Assembly (NCBI GenBank): GCA_051251595.1
Contig: JBPOFA010000002.1
Span: 310,001-374,000, forward strand
Direction: 5' to 3'
DNA length: 64,000 nt
DNA from: NORP110 sp051251595
GTDB taxonomy: Bacteria; Pseudomonadota; Alphaproteobacteria; Rhodobacterales; Rhodobacteraceae
In this document: positions 53,854 to 63,555 of the stretch, piece after piece
Position numbering within the stretch: position 1 is the first letter of the stretch
Layout: each line of letters begins with the position of its first letter
Notes under the pieces: model-generated
Databases searched by the model: none
What the model was told of the DNA's origin: nothing
The model's input: only the letters and a program-made list of their open reading frames with translations
Translations under genes and position numbers: made by a program

Positions 53854-55020
53854 GTGGCTGACACAGAATTTGATACTGTTTTTCTGGGGGGCGGGCTGGC
53901 CAGTTGCCTGACGGCGCTGCGTCTTGTTCAGGTGCGCCCTGGTCACCGTGTTGCTATCGTCGAACGGGGCTCTGAAATCTGTGGAAACCATACATGGTGT
54001 TTTCACCAGCCTGATGTTTCGGCGGCGGCCATGGGCTGGCTGACGCCGCTCTTGGCGCAGTCCTGGCCCGGGCAAGAGGTGCGGTTTCCAGGGGTCGTCC
54101 GGTCGCTTGGGACGCCCTACCACGCCATGACGTCGCAATCCTTGCGCGACGCTGTGATGCAAAGTGACATCCACGTTTACACCGAGTCAGAGGGGGACGT
54201 TCCTGCGGCAGGGCATGTCAAACTGTCCAATGGCGAGGCGATCCGTGCAGAGTGCATTTTCGACGGACGTGGATTTGCGCCCAGCCCCGCAACGGAAATC
54301 GGGTATCAGAAATTCCTGGGGTTAGAGCTGAACCTGTCGGCCCCGCATGGCTTGACCACACCGACGATCATGGATGCGACCGTGCCCCAACAGGATGGGT
54401 ATCGATTTGTCTATGTGTTGCCCCTTGGGCCAAATCGGGTGCTGGTCGAAGACACCTATTACAGCGATGGCGCAGATCTGGAACACGCCGCGCTAGAGAC
54501 GCGTTTGGCCGATTATATCGCCGGGCGGGGCTGGCAAGTCTCAACGGAAATTCGCCGGGAACATGGGGTCTTGCCGATTGCCATGTCCTTTGATGCCGAC
54601 AGGCTGTGGCGGGATTTGCCCGATGTGACCGCACCTATCGGGCTGCGGGCGCATTTGTTTCATCATGTCACCGGATACAGCTTGCCATTTGCCGTGCAAA
54701 CGGCAGAGCGTGTTTCCGGTTTTTCCGGTGAGATCACCACGAAAAACATGCGAAAGCTGATGTTGGCGCAAATCCAAAACTCCGATAAGGATCAGGCCTA
54801 TGGTCGGTTGCTGTGCCGCATGTTGTTTCGCGCGGCAGAGCCTGACCAGCGGTTTAAGGTGCTGCAACGGTTCTATGGGTTGAACGAAGGCCTGATCGAA
54901 CGGTTTTATGCCAACCGGCTGACGGTTCGTGACAAGATCAGAATAGTCACCGGGAAACCCCCGGTTGCGATACACAAGGCGATTGGATGCTTACGTGAAC
55001 ACCCTGCCCCACAAGATTGA
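53854..55020 (+). CDS. crtY: Lycopene beta-cyclase
   Basis: The enzyme cyclises both ends of lycopene to give beta-carotene. The N-terminal dinucleotide motif is DTVFLGGGLASCLTALRL, followed by the typical WCFH and the cyclase block FDGRGF. The helical C-terminal half (RLLCRMLFRAAEPDQRFKVLQRFYGL) is diagnostic of bacterial CrtY. No ATG is near; GTG 53854, with GGTGGGG five bases upstream, is the best start (388 residues), and GTG 53848 is possible. It is first in crtY-crtI-crtB. Confidence 0.95.
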   Translation: MADTEFDTVFLGGGLASCLTALRLVQVRPGHRVAIVERGSEICGNHTWCFHQPDVSAAAMGWLTPLLAQSWPGQEVRFPGVVRSLGTPYHAMTSQSLRDAVMQSDIHVYTESEGDVPAAGHVKLSNGEAIRAECIFDGRGFAPSPATEIGYQKFLGLELNLSAPHGLTTPTIMDATVPQQDGYRFVYVLPLGPNRVLVEDTYYSDGADLEHAALETRLADYIAGRGWQVSTEIRREHGVLPIAMSFDADRLWRDLPDVTAPIGLRAHLFHHVTGYSLPFAVQTAERVSGFSGEITTKNMRKLMLAQIQNSDKDQAYGRLLCRMLFRAAEPDQRFKVLQRFYGLNEGLIERFYANRLTVRDKIRIVTGKPPVAIHKAIGCLREHPAPQD

Positions 55021-55027
55021 TCCCAAT

Positions 55028-56521
55028 ATGAAAAAAGCAATTGTCATCGGTGCGGGCTTTGGCGGGCTTGCGCTTGCGATCCGGCTGCAAGCGGCTGGCA
55101 TTTCCACGACGGTTCTGGAAAAACGCGACAAGCCTGGCGGTCGTGGCTATGTCTATGAACAAGACGGTTTTGTTTTTGATGGAGGGCCAACGGTCATCAC
55201 CGATCCTGCCGCGCTGAGAGAGCTTTGGCAGCTCACAGGGCATGACATGGATGAGGATGTCACCCTATTGCCCGTCTCGCCGTTTTATCGGCTGTGCTGG
55301 GAAGATGGTTACCGGTTCGACTATGTCAACGATCAGGATGAGCTGGACCGCCAGATTGCCGCCAAATCCCCCGAGGATGTTGAAGGCTATCGCAAGTTCT
55401 TGGCCTTTTCCCAAGATGTGTACCATGAGGGGTATGAAAAGCTGGGAACGGTGCCGTTTCTAAATTTCCGCAGCATGATCAAGGCCGCACCGCAATTGGT
55501 CCGCCTAGAGGCCTATCGCAGCGTGTATTCAAAGGTGGCGTCCTTCATCAAAGATGAACAGCTGCGGCAGGCGTTTTCGTTCCATTCCTTGCTGGTGGGG
55601 GGAAACCCGTTTGAAACCTCGTCGATCTATGCGCTGATCCACGCGCTAGAGCGCAGCGGGGGCGTCTGGTTTGCAAAGGGCGGCACGGGGGCGCTGGTTA
55701 AGGGCATGGTGCGCCATTTTGAACGTCTGGGGGGCAGTTTGCGCCTTATTGCAGAGGTGGATCAAATCCTGACCGCACAAGGTCGGGCCACTGGTGTTGT
55801 GGTTGGTGGCGAAACCCTTGCTGCTGATATGGTCGCCAGCAACGGGGATGTGGTGCACACCTATGAAAAGCTGTTGCGCGACGATCCGCGCGGGGCTGCA
55901 AATGCGGCCAAGCTTCGAAAAAAGCGGCACTCTATGTCGCTGTTTGTGATCTATTTTGGTCTCAAAGGTCTGCCGAAGAACCTACAGCACCACATGGTTT
56001 TGTTTGGCCCACGGTACAAAGAACTGATCAAAGAAATCTTCCATCAAGACTGGCTTGCTGATGATTTTTCGCTATACCTGCATTGCCCCACGGTCACAGA
56101 TGACAGCCTTGCCCCACCCGGCCACAGCGCCTTTTATGTCTTGTCGCCGGTTCCCAATCTGGGAACTGCGGATATCGACTGGGAGGTCGAAGGCCCCCGC
56201 TATCGCGACCGCATCCTCGACTATCTTGATGAAAACTACATTCCCGGTTTGCGAGAAAACCTTGTCACCTCGCATATCCTGACCCCATTTGGGTTTCGTG
56301 ATGAGCTGAACGCGCATTTGGGCTCGGCTTTTTCTATTGAGCCTATCCTGACGCAAAGTGCCTGGTTCCGCCCCCATAATCGCGATGACAAGATCTCGAA
56401 CCTCTATATCGTCGGGGCCGGAACGCATCCCGGCGCGGGTGTGCCGGGTGTTGTTGGGTCGGCAAAGGCGACGGCGCAGTTGATGGTTGATGATGCCGCA
56501 AAGGGTGCGACAAAGGAATGA
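55028..56521 (+). CDS. crtI: Phytoene desaturase (lycopene-forming)
   Basis: The enzyme converts phytoene to lycopene in four desaturations with FAD. The N-terminal KKAIVIGAGFGGLALAIRLQ is the FAD-binding loop, and the C-terminal signature LYIVGAGTHPGAGVPGVVGS is unmistakable. ATG 55028 lies 7 bases after the crtY stop (497 residues). A GTG at 54995 inside crtY could start a longer form. Its stop overlaps crtB by 4 bases. Confidence 0.97.
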   Translation: MKKAIVIGAGFGGLALAIRLQAAGISTTVLEKRDKPGGRGYVYEQDGFVFDGGPTVITDPAALRELWQLTGHDMDEDVTLLPVSPFYRLCWEDGYRFDYVNDQDELDRQIAAKSPEDVEGYRKFLAFSQDVYHEGYEKLGTVPFLNFRSMIKAAPQLVRLEAYRSVYSKVASFIKDEQLRQAFSFHSLLVGGNPFETSSIYALIHALERSGGVWFAKGGTGALVKGMVRHFERLGGSLRLIAEVDQILTAQGRATGVVVGGETLAADMVASNGDVVHTYEKLLRDDPRGAANAAKLRKKRHSMSLFVIYFGLKGLPKNLQHHMVLFGPRYKELIKEIFHQDWLADDFSLYLHCPTVTDDSLAPPGHSAFYVLSPVPNLGTADIDWEVEGPRYRDRILDYLDENYIPGLRENLVTSHILTPFGFRDELNAHLGSAFSIEPILTQSAWFRPHNRDDKISNLYIVGAGTHPGAGVPGVVGSAKATAQLMVDDAAKGATKE

Positions 56522-57468
56522 ACAACGCTGCGCGCGATAACGATCCCGACCTGATCGCCTATGCCAGTGAAAGCATCGCTGTTGGATCAAAAAGCTTTGG
56601 TCTTGCGGCGAAGTTGTTCCCTGCTGAAATTCGCAAAGATGCCGTCATGCTTTATGCGTGGTGTCGCCACGCGGATGATCTGATCGACGGTCAGGATATG
56701 GGGATGACACAGGATCCCGACTATAAGACGGGTCAAGCCGAACGGTTGGTGACGTTGCGGGCAGAAACCTCCCGTGCCTTGGCGGGGGAACCGGTGACGG
56801 ATCCTGCCTTTGCAGCGTTGGCCCAGGTGATGAAACGCAACGACATCCCTGCCCGCCATCCACAAGAGTTGATCGAAGGCTTTGCGATGGATGTCGCGGA
56901 TCGGTCTTATGACAGTTTGGATGACACGCTTTCCTATTGCTACCATGTGGCAGGTGTTGTCGGGGTGATGATGGCGATGATCATGGGCGTTCGCGACCCC
57001 AAGGTGCTGGATCGGGCCAGCGATTTGGGCTTAGCCTTTCAGTTGACGAATATCAGCCGGGACATTGTCGATGATGCACAAGCGGGCCGGTGTTATTTGC
57101 CCCGTGACCTTTTGGATCAGGGCGATTGCCCGCCAGAGGCGACAGGCGATGCCGAAAACCGCGCGGCGGTGTTTCGCGTGGCGCAAAGCCTGTTGCAGAC
57201 GGCCGAGGGATATTATGCCTCTGCGCAATGGGGTTTGCCTGCATTGGACTGGCGGTCGGCCTGGGCCATCGCCTCTGCCGGGCGGATCTATCGCCAGATC
57301 GGCAGGCAATTGTTGCAGCAAGGCCCTGATGCGTGGGACGGGCGCATATCCACGTCCACCGCCACAAAATGCGGCTTGGCGGTTTTGGCCTTGGGGGATG
57401 TGGTTCGGTCCAGGTTTCGCAAAGGCAAAACCGGTCCGGCGCGGGACGGCTTGTACCAGCGCCCCTAA
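56518..57468 (+). CDS. crtB: Phytoene synthase
   Basis: The enzyme condenses two geranylgeranyl diphosphates to phytoene. The two Asp-rich sites are present: DDLID at 53-57 and DIVDD in NISRDIVDDAQAGRCYLP, the second phytoene/squalene synthase signature. SKSF-AAKLFP near the N-terminus is also conserved. At 316 residues it is of normal size. Its last 4 bases overlap the convergent crtZ. Confidence 0.97.
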   Translation: MNNAARDNDPDLIAYASESIAVGSKSFGLAAKLFPAEIRKDAVMLYAWCRHADDLIDGQDMGMTQDPDYKTGQAERLVTLRAETSRALAGEPVTDPAFAALAQVMKRNDIPARHPQELIEGFAMDVADRSYDSLDDTLSYCYHVAGVVGVMMAMIMGVRDPKVLDRASDLGLAFQLTNISRDIVDDAQAGRCYLPRDLLDQGDCPPEATGDAENRAAVFRVAQSLLQTAEGYYASAQWGLPALDWRSAWAIASAGRIYRQIGRQLLQQGPDAWDGRISTSTATKCGLAVLALGDVVRSRFRKGKTGPARDGLYQRP

Positions 57469-57986
57469 TCAGAGGTCGCCTGATCCTCTGTTTCATACAT
57501 CGTCAAATGCAGTGCTTCGCGGTTTGACCGAAGCTCTGCCTTAAGGTCTTCGACTTTCGGCGCCCAGAGAAACCCAAAGGACACGCACCCTTCTTTGCCT
57601 TTAACCGCATGATGCAGCCTGTGGGCTTGGTACACGCGTTTCAGATATCCACGCCGCGGGACGTATTTGAACGGCCAGCGGTGATGCACCAAGCCGTCAT
57701 GGGCCAGAAAATACAGCGCCCCATAGCAGGTGATGCCCACGGCGATCCACCACAATGGGTCCCAGACAAAAGCGGCGATCCAGAACAGGAAGATCGCAAA
57801 AGAGGCGAAAACGACGGCGTATAGGTCGTTCTTTTCGAACATGTCGTCATGGGGTTCATGGTGCGATCTATGCCAGCCCCATCCCCAGCCATGCATGATA
57901 TATTTATGGGCCCACCAGGCAAATATCTCCATCGCGGCGATGGTCGCGACAACTGTAAGTATTGCGGTGACGATGGAACCGATCAT
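57465..57986 (-). CDS. crtZ: Beta-carotene 3-hydroxylase
   Basis: This di-iron membrane hydroxylase makes zeaxanthin from beta-carotene. The histidine clusters are WAHKYIMHG, HRSHHEPHDD, HDGLVHHRWP and HRLHHAVKGKEG, exactly the CrtZ set. There are about four membrane helices and 173 residues. It is the last gene of a minus-strand operon crtE-ATPase-permease-crtZ, 16 bases after the permease stop. Confidence 0.97.
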   Translation of the reverse strand: MIGSIVTAILTVVATIAAMEIFAWWAHKYIMHGWGWGWHRSHHEPHDDMFEKNDLYAVVFASFAIFLFWIAAFVWDPLWWIAVGITCYGALYFLAHDGLVHHRWPFKYVPRRGYLKRVYQAHRLHHAVKGKEGCVSFGFLWAPKVEDLKAELRSNREALHLTMYETEDQATSD

Positions 57987-58002
57987 TTGGCCGTGTTTCC
58001 TT

Positions 58003-59208
58003 TCATTGGCGGGCCACCTTCACGCGAAGCCGGCGTCGTGCCAAGATTACTGTAGCGCAAAAACACAAGGCGGACACTGTGACCAGTGGCAGCAGTGCCA
58101 GCATAATCTCTTTTGGCGACGCCCCGCGCCAAACCGTTTGCAGATAGGCCTCTACCGCCCATGTGTTCGGCGTCAACCAGCCCAGATCCTGCAGCCATGT
58201 GGGCATCAGGAACCGAGGAACCATAGAACCGCCGACGGCGGACCAGATCAGGATGACAAAGCTAGAGACCGTGAGGGCCTGTTTGCGGGTGGCACACAGC
58301 CCGTTGATGGCCATGGTCAGGGTTGCGGCCGTCAGGGCAAAGACGAACACGACGGCTGCAAAACCAAGCACATTGCGCCCCACCCCAAGGTCATAGACCA
58401 AATGCGCGCCGATGAAGATCACCGAGGCCTGCAAAATGCCCTGAATGACCAAAAACAATAAAGCGCCCGCCGTCAGGCGCACAACATTCGCGCCGCCTAT
58501 GGTCAGCCGCTCGACAAGCGCCGCTTCTTCGGTTTCCGATCCCATGGCCGCGCCGTGGCTTGCGGAAAACAACAAAAACATAAAGGCGATCGCGCCCGCA
58601 TAATAGGTCACCAAAGACACGTCGCCTTGGCCTGTTTCAAGTTCTTTCACGGTGACGAGCCCGGCTTGCGGTGCTGTGGTCGGTGTGCTGGTCTTGGCGG
58701 CGGCCACGCGGGCATCTTGATCCGCTGTAAATGTGCCGATGATGTCTTTTGTGCGCTTCATGTCGCGTTGCAGGGCCACCAATGGCAGCTGGCCTGCCAA
58801 GCTGCGTTCCAAACTGCCCGACAGGAAATTGCCGGCGACGGAATTTGCGGGGTCTGTTACGATCAGAATTGGGGGCTGTGTGATGTCGTGCAGATCATGT
58901 TGAATGACGATGCCCGCATCCACCACGCCCGATTGAACCAAGTCCGTGACAGCTTGTTCTGATGTCGGTGCCGGGGTGTGGGTGATGAGATCAGGCTGTT
59001 GCGACAGCCCGGCGCTGAAGGCGATGCTGTCCTGGCTTTCAACGGCATCATAGATGGCCACGCTAACCGTCAGACTTCCCCCTGCCGATCCCGAAAAGAT
59101 GGCGGCAAAGACAAAAAACACCAAGGGCGGCAAGGCGAATGTGGACAGCAAGGCCCCCTTATCGCGCCACAGCCGCAACGCCATGACTTTGACAATCGCG
59201 ATGATCAT
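58003..59208 (-). CDS. ABC-2 type transporter permease in the carotenoid operon
   Basis: The 401-residue protein has one N-terminal membrane helix (about residues 20-42), a large extracytoplasmic domain (about 45-215) and five to six C-terminal helices. This is the layout of YhaP/NatB-type ABC-2 exporters. It overlaps the ATPase gene by 4 bases and lies directly upstream of crtZ. Its substrate is unknown; the setting suggests a polar carotenoid or its glucoside. Confidence 0.9.
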   Translation of the reverse strand: MIIAIVKVMALRLWRDKGALLSTFALPPLVFFVFAAIFSGSAGGSLTVSVAIYDAVESQDSIAFSAGLSQQPDLITHTPAPTSEQAVTDLVQSGVVDAGIVIQHDLHDITQPPILIVTDPANSVAGNFLSGSLERSLAGQLPLVALQRDMKRTKDIIGTFTADQDARVAAAKTSTPTTAPQAGLVTVKELETGQGDVSLVTYYAGAIAFMFLLFSASHGAAMGSETEEAALVERLTIGGANVVRLTAGALLFLVIQGILQASVIFIGAHLVYDLGVGRNVLGFAAVVFVFALTAATLTMAINGLCATRKQALTVSSFVILIWSAVGGSMVPRFLMPTWLQDLGWLTPNTWAVEAYLQTVWRGASPKEIMLALLPLVTVSALCFCATVILARRRLRVKVARQ

Positions 59209-60167
59209 GTCCCGCTCTCTGTCTTGGTCAGGGCTTGCATTAAGTGGCCCAGATTAGGGGCGCTTAGGCTGACCTCTCTAAGGGGGACGCCAATCGCGCG
59301 GGCTGATGCAATTTCAGCGTCGCCTGACCCCGTTAAAACCCGTGTCCACAAGGTGGGATCCGCGTTTTGATATCCTGACGTCGTCAATTGGGTGGCGATG
59401 TGGTCAGAGGCCGCTTCGGTCAGGCGCAGGGACAAATGCTTTTGATCCGCGAAATGTTCTTTCAGCAACTGGTCCGGTGCGCCGATCTTGACGAAACGCC
59501 CGCCTGAAAGCAGCCCGACCCTGTCACATAGACGTTCGGCCTGTTCCATATCATGGGTGGTGATCAGTGCTGCATTGCCGCGTTTGGTGTAGGCCCGGAT
59601 CGCGTCCTCTATCGCAAGCTGTGCGCGTATATCCACCCCAACCGTTGGTTCATCCAGGATCAACAGACGCGGCTGATGCACCATTGCTGCGGCGATGTTC
59701 ACGCGTCGTTTCCAGCCCCCGGACAGGTTTTCGACTGTGGTGTCATGGTGGGCATCAATCTGGATGGCCGCCATGGTTTCACGCACCAACGTATCACGGG
59801 TTTTACCGCGCAATCCTGCCATAGAAGCAAACGCTGTCAGGTTTTCACCGGCGGTCATATGGGAAAACAGCGCGATGTCCTGGGGCGCCAATCCAATCTG
59901 GTGATGGTATGCAGCATCCCCGGGGTGGCACCCGGCTACGGCAAGCTGCCCGTTTGAGGGGGTAACCCGCCCGCAAAACGTACGGATCAGGGTTGTTTTC
60001 CCCGCGCCATTGGGCCCCAAAAGCCCGAATATTTCGTCGCTGTTGACGGTGAAACTGACATCCGACAGGACGGTTTGTTTTGCCCCGGCATAAGAAACAG
60101 ATATGCCATTTGCCCGGGCAATCTCTGCCATTTTGAGGCCCTGCGACGCGACAGCCGATCCAGACAT
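59205..60167 (-). CDS. ABC-2 transporter ATP-binding protein in the carotenoid operon
   Basis: The 320-residue ATPase has Walker A GPNGAGKTT at 51-59, a signature LSGGWKRR (Gln replaced by Trp), Walker B LLILDEPTVGVD and the switch His in LITTHDMEQ. The ~80-residue C-terminal extension is usual for drug/lipid-type exporters. Its ATG overlaps the crtE stop (TAATG) and its stop overlaps the permease start. It is thus tightly embedded between crtE and crtZ. Confidence 0.93.
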   Translation of the reverse strand: MSGSAVASQGLKMAEIARANGISVSYAGAKQTVLSDVSFTVNSDEIFGLLGPNGAGKTTLIRTFCGRVTPSNGQLAVAGCHPGDAAYHHQIGLAPQDIALFSHMTAGENLTAFASMAGLRGKTRDTLVRETMAAIQIDAHHDTTVENLSGGWKRRVNIAAAMVHQPRLLILDEPTVGVDIRAQLAIEDAIRAYTKRGNAALITTHDMEQAERLCDRVGLLSGGRFVKIGAPDQLLKEHFADQKHLSLRLTEAASDHIATQLTTSGYQNADPTLWTRVLTGSGDAEIASARAIGVPLREVSLSAPNLGHLMQALTKTESGT

Positions 60168-61081
60168 TAACCGCGCACCAGATCCCGAAATACGGATTGG
60201 ATCAACAGATTGATATTTTCCGGCTGCAGACCCGATTTTTCAAGCGCTGCATTGGCCTGTTCCATGTGTTTGCGGCAGTTGTCTGCAGCGGCATTAACAC
60301 CGCTCAGCGCAGTGATTGTTTGGCGTTCTGTATCCTGATGAACATCCTTGCCGATATCTTCGGCAGAGCTTGTTTGATCCAAAATGTCGTCATGGGTTTG
60401 AAAGGCCAAGCCCAGATGGCGGGCAAAGTCTTTGACATATGCGATACGGGCTTGGTCCAACCCGCCTGCAATTGCCCCCAATTCCGCGGCGGTTACAAAC
60501 AAGACGCCCGTTTTCAGCCAATTCACCGTTTCAATTTCAGAGGCCGTTTTGGGTGTGTCTGTCGTCTCAAGGTCAAGGACTTGCCCCGCGGCCAATCCGT
60601 TGGCACCGTTGGTTTCGGCCAAAAGCGATGCCGCCGTTAGCCGCGCGTCATTTGATTGGGGACCACGGCCTGCGACGGCGGAAAAGGCCAGGTTGATCAA
60701 CCCGATCGCTGCAAGCACGGCGGTAGATTCGCCAAATTCAATATGGGATGTCGGGCGTCCACGCCGCATGTTTGCATTGTCCATGCAAGGTAGATCATCC
60801 AGCACAAGAGAGGCCGCATGGATGAATTCAATCGCAGCCGCGCAATCCAGCGCAAATTCAAAATCCCCGCCGCCACTGGCCTGCTGGATCATCAGGCACA
60901 GCATGGGGCGGACACGTTTGCCGGGGCTTAGGACGGCTTGACGCATCGCGAGGCTCAAAGCGTGGGGGTGTTTGTCAGGGGACGGCAAGAGCTGTTCAAG
61001 ATGCAGCTCTAGCGAAGCCTTCAGCGCATTTGCGGTGTTGGCCATGCCGCTTTCGGCCTCGTCGCTAAATTCTAACGGCAC
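60167..61081 (-). CDS. crtE: Geranylgeranyl diphosphate synthase
   Basis: This trans-prenyltransferase supplies C20 precursor to CrtB. The first Asp-rich motif is DDLPCMD at 95-101 (DDxxxxD), followed by NMRRGRPT, and the second is THDDILD. It has 304 residues. It starts at GTG 61081, with GGGGAGAG upstream; ATG at codon 13 is the alternative. It is the first gene of the minus operon and divergent from fni, with only 99 bases between them. Confidence 0.94.
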   Translation of the reverse strand: MPLEFSDEAESGMANTANALKASLELHLEQLLPSPDKHPHALSLAMRQAVLSPGKRVRPMLCLMIQQASGGGDFEFALDCAAAIEFIHAASLVLDDLPCMDNANMRRGRPTSHIEFGESTAVLAAIGLINLAFSAVAGRGPQSNDARLTAASLLAETNGANGLAAGQVLDLETTDTPKTASEIETVNWLKTGVLFVTAAELGAIAGGLDQARIAYVKDFARHLGLAFQTHDDILDQTSSAEDIGKDVHQDTERQTITALSGVNAAADNCRKHMEQANAALEKSGLQPENINLLIQSVFRDLVRG

Positions 61082-61180
61082 TTAAATGCTCTCCCCATCC
61101 GGCGTTCATTTCACAACCTAGGTGTTATTCGTCGATTGGAAAAGCCTGCAGTTTATCAAAACTGGTTGACGATCTAACCT

Positions 61181-62263
61181 ATGGCAGCAATTTTGAAAGA
61201 CAAACCCGCCCCATACAGGAAGAATTGTGTGACATTCGCTCATAATGATCGAAAAAAAGACCACTTGCGGATCGTCTTGGATGGCACAGACAGCCGTTCA
61301 GAGATCACGACGGGCCTCGAAAAGATCAGGTTTGAGCATGTGGCCCTGCCTGAAATTGCGCTGGAAGACATTGATCTTTCGACCAATTTCCTAGGCCGCT
61401 ATGTTTCTGCGCCACTTTTGGTCAGTTCCATGACCGGGGGTCCCAGACGCGCGCAGGCGATCAATGAAAACATTGCGATTGCCTGCCAGAGCTTGCGTCT
61501 GCCCTTTGCCGTTGGATCACAACGTGTTGCGCTGGAAGGGGAAAACAGCCATGGGCTTGGTCATCAGCTTCGGCGATTGGCGCCGGATGTTCCAATCCTT
61601 GGAAATTTGGGGGCCGCGCAGCTGAATACGGCAAATGGGGTGGATTTGGCACAACGGGCCGTGGACATGATTGAGGCAGACGCGCTTTATATCCATCTTA
61701 ACCCTTTGCAAGAGGCGGTGCAAAGCGGCGGCGACCGGGATTGGGCTGGCGTTTTGGCGCAAATCAGCAAGGTTGTCCGCGCCCTTCCGGTCCCTTTGGC
61801 GGTCAAAGAGGTGGGGTTTGGCTTGTCAGGCCCCCTGTGCCGCCAACTGGCCGATATCGGCGTGACGCTGCTGGATGTTGCCGGTGCCGGTGGCACGAAT
61901 TGGGCCAAGGTCGAAGCCGCAAGAGAGCTTGACCCCGCGCGGGCACGGATGGGGCGGGTCTTTGCGGATTGGGGAATTCCGACGGCCCAAGCGATCCAAT
62001 CCGCCCGAGAGGCCTGCCCGGATCAGACAATCATCGGGTCTGGTGGGATCTCTAACGGTGTTGAGGTGGCCAAGGCGCTGCGGCTTGGGGCGGATATCGT
62101 AGGTGTGGCCGCCGGCATCTTGGATGCAGCGGTCACGTCATCAGAGGCGACAGAGGCGTATTTAAAGATGTTGTCGGACGAATTGCGCGTGACCTGCTTT
62201 TGTACGGGGTCCAAGGACCTTCAGGCACTTTCGAGTGCTGTTATCCGTCAAGACCGATCCTAA
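61181..62263 (+). CDS. fni: Isopentenyl-diphosphate delta-isomerase, type 2
   Basis: The FMN-dependent type 2 enzyme interconverts IPP and DMAPP. Family motifs are RKKDHLRIVL near residue 24, LLVSSMTGG, AVGSQRVALE, the LNPLQE block, VKEVGFG, DVAGAGGTNWA and IGSGGISNG. The ATG 61181 reading has 360 residues; GTG 61229, with GGAAG 6 bases upstream, gives 344, nearer the usual length. It feeds CrtE and is coupled to crtX, whose ATG lies 2 bases past its stop. Confidence 0.95.
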   Translation: MAAILKDKPAPYRKNCVTFAHNDRKKDHLRIVLDGTDSRSEITTGLEKIRFEHVALPEIALEDIDLSTNFLGRYVSAPLLVSSMTGGPRRAQAINENIAIACQSLRLPFAVGSQRVALEGENSHGLGHQLRRLAPDVPILGNLGAAQLNTANGVDLAQRAVDMIEADALYIHLNPLQEAVQSGGDRDWAGVLAQISKVVRALPVPLAVKEVGFGLSGPLCRQLADIGVTLLDVAGAGGTNWAKVEAARELDPARARMGRVFADWGIPTAQAIQSAREACPDQTIIGSGGISNGVEVAKALRLGADIVGVAAGILDAAVTSSEATEAYLKMLSDELRVTCFCTGSKDLQALSSAVIRQDRS

Positions 62264-62265
62264 GG

Positions 62266-63555
62266 ATGGCGCATCTTGCCTTTGTTTCCCCGGTTCTGCC
62301 GTCTCATATGAAGGCCTCTCTCGCGCTTGGCGTTTTGTTGAAGGATCGCGGGCATCGAATTACATTCATTGGCCCTCCGGACGCAAAAGCGGTCACGCAG
62401 GCGCATGGGATCGCGTTTCATGAAATTGGTGCCACAGTGCAGCCTTTGGGGGATCTGGCCAAACAACTCAAAACCTTGGCACGTGTGCGCGGGGTGCGGG
62501 GGATTGGGCGGCATATCCGAAAAATGGCAGAGACAACCCAGATGTTCCTGGATGGGCTTCCGGCGGCTTTGGATGAGCTGCAACCTACAGGGATGATCGT
62601 TGATCAGATGGAACCCGCAGGTGGGTTGGTGGCCCGTGCAAAGGGCATCCCGTTTGTTTCCTTGGCAAATGCATTGCCGGTTGAACGCGATCCCATTGTG
62701 CCGCCGGTCTTTGCGAACTGGCCGCCCGAGACCACAGAATTTGCGTTGAAGCGAAACGAAACATCGTACCGCGTGGCGGATTTTATGATGCGGCGGCAAT
62801 GGAGCCCGATGACGGACTTTGCGCAAAGGTTCGATCTGAGGCTTGAGACGATCGAGGATACGCTGTCGCCTTTGGCAACTTTGGTGACATTGCCAAAGGG
62901 GTTTGATTTTCCCCGCAGTCGCCATCAGGACAAAATGCATCATGTCGGCCCGATCCGCTTGCCCGAACCCGAGGGCGAAGTCTCACCGGAATTGGCGGCA
63001 ATTTGTGAAACGGATCGGCCCCTCGTCTATGCTTCTTTTGGAACGATGTTTGGCGGGCGCTTGGGGATGTTTCGCAAGCTGGCCAAGGTCTGTGACCGCT
63101 TGGGCTATCAACTGGTGGTCAGCCATTGCCAGCAGCTGAGCCCCGCCCAGGAAAAACGCATTGGGTACGGGGCATTTGTTACAGGGCATTTGCCACAACG
63201 CTGGATGCTGGAGCGATCCGATATTTGTGTAACCCATGGTGGTTTGAACACCGTTGTTGATTGCCTAGAGCTTAAGGTGCCGATGGTTGCTGCGCCAATG
63301 TCGTTTGATCATCCGGCGCTTGGGGCACGGATCACGTGGACGCAAACCGGGATTTGTCTGCCGCCCTCGAAATGGTCCGTGGCGCGACTAACCAATGCGC
63401 TATTGACCGTCTTGCAGGATAAGAGCTATGTTCAAAACGGTGCCGAGATGCGGCGTGCTTTGGCGGAAAACCCGTCCTCTCGTTGCGCGCCGGAGTTGGT
63501 CGAACAGGTCCTGGGCCTGTCACACCGGGATATCCACGCGAAGGGGCCAAAATGA
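62266..63555 (+). CDS. crtX: Zeaxanthin glucosyltransferase-like GT1
   Basis: This GT-B protein of 429 residues moves glucose from UDP-glucose to the hydroxyls of zeaxanthin. It has AHLAFVSPVLPSHMKASLAL at the N-terminus, VDQMEPAG, and the donor site LVYASFGTMFGG, then THGGLNTVVDCLELKVPMVAAP with the PSPG-like HGG motif. The start at ATG 62266 follows the fni stop directly. The carotenoid context makes the CrtX assignment strong. Its stop overlaps the next start (ATGA). Confidence 0.93.
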   Translation: MAHLAFVSPVLPSHMKASLALGVLLKDRGHRITFIGPPDAKAVTQAHGIAFHEIGATVQPLGDLAKQLKTLARVRGVRGIGRHIRKMAETTQMFLDGLPAALDELQPTGMIVDQMEPAGGLVARAKGIPFVSLANALPVERDPIVPPVFANWPPETTEFALKRNETSYRVADFMMRRQWSPMTDFAQRFDLRLETIEDTLSPLATLVTLPKGFDFPRSRHQDKMHHVGPIRLPEPEGEVSPELAAICETDRPLVYASFGTMFGGRLGMFRKLAKVCDRLGYQLVVSHCQQLSPAQEKRIGYGAFVTGHLPQRWMLERSDICVTHGGLNTVVDCLELKVPMVAAPMSFDHPALGARITWTQTGICLPPSKWSVARLTNALLTVLQDKSYVQNGAEMRRALAENPSSRCAPELVEQVLGLSHRDIHAKGPK

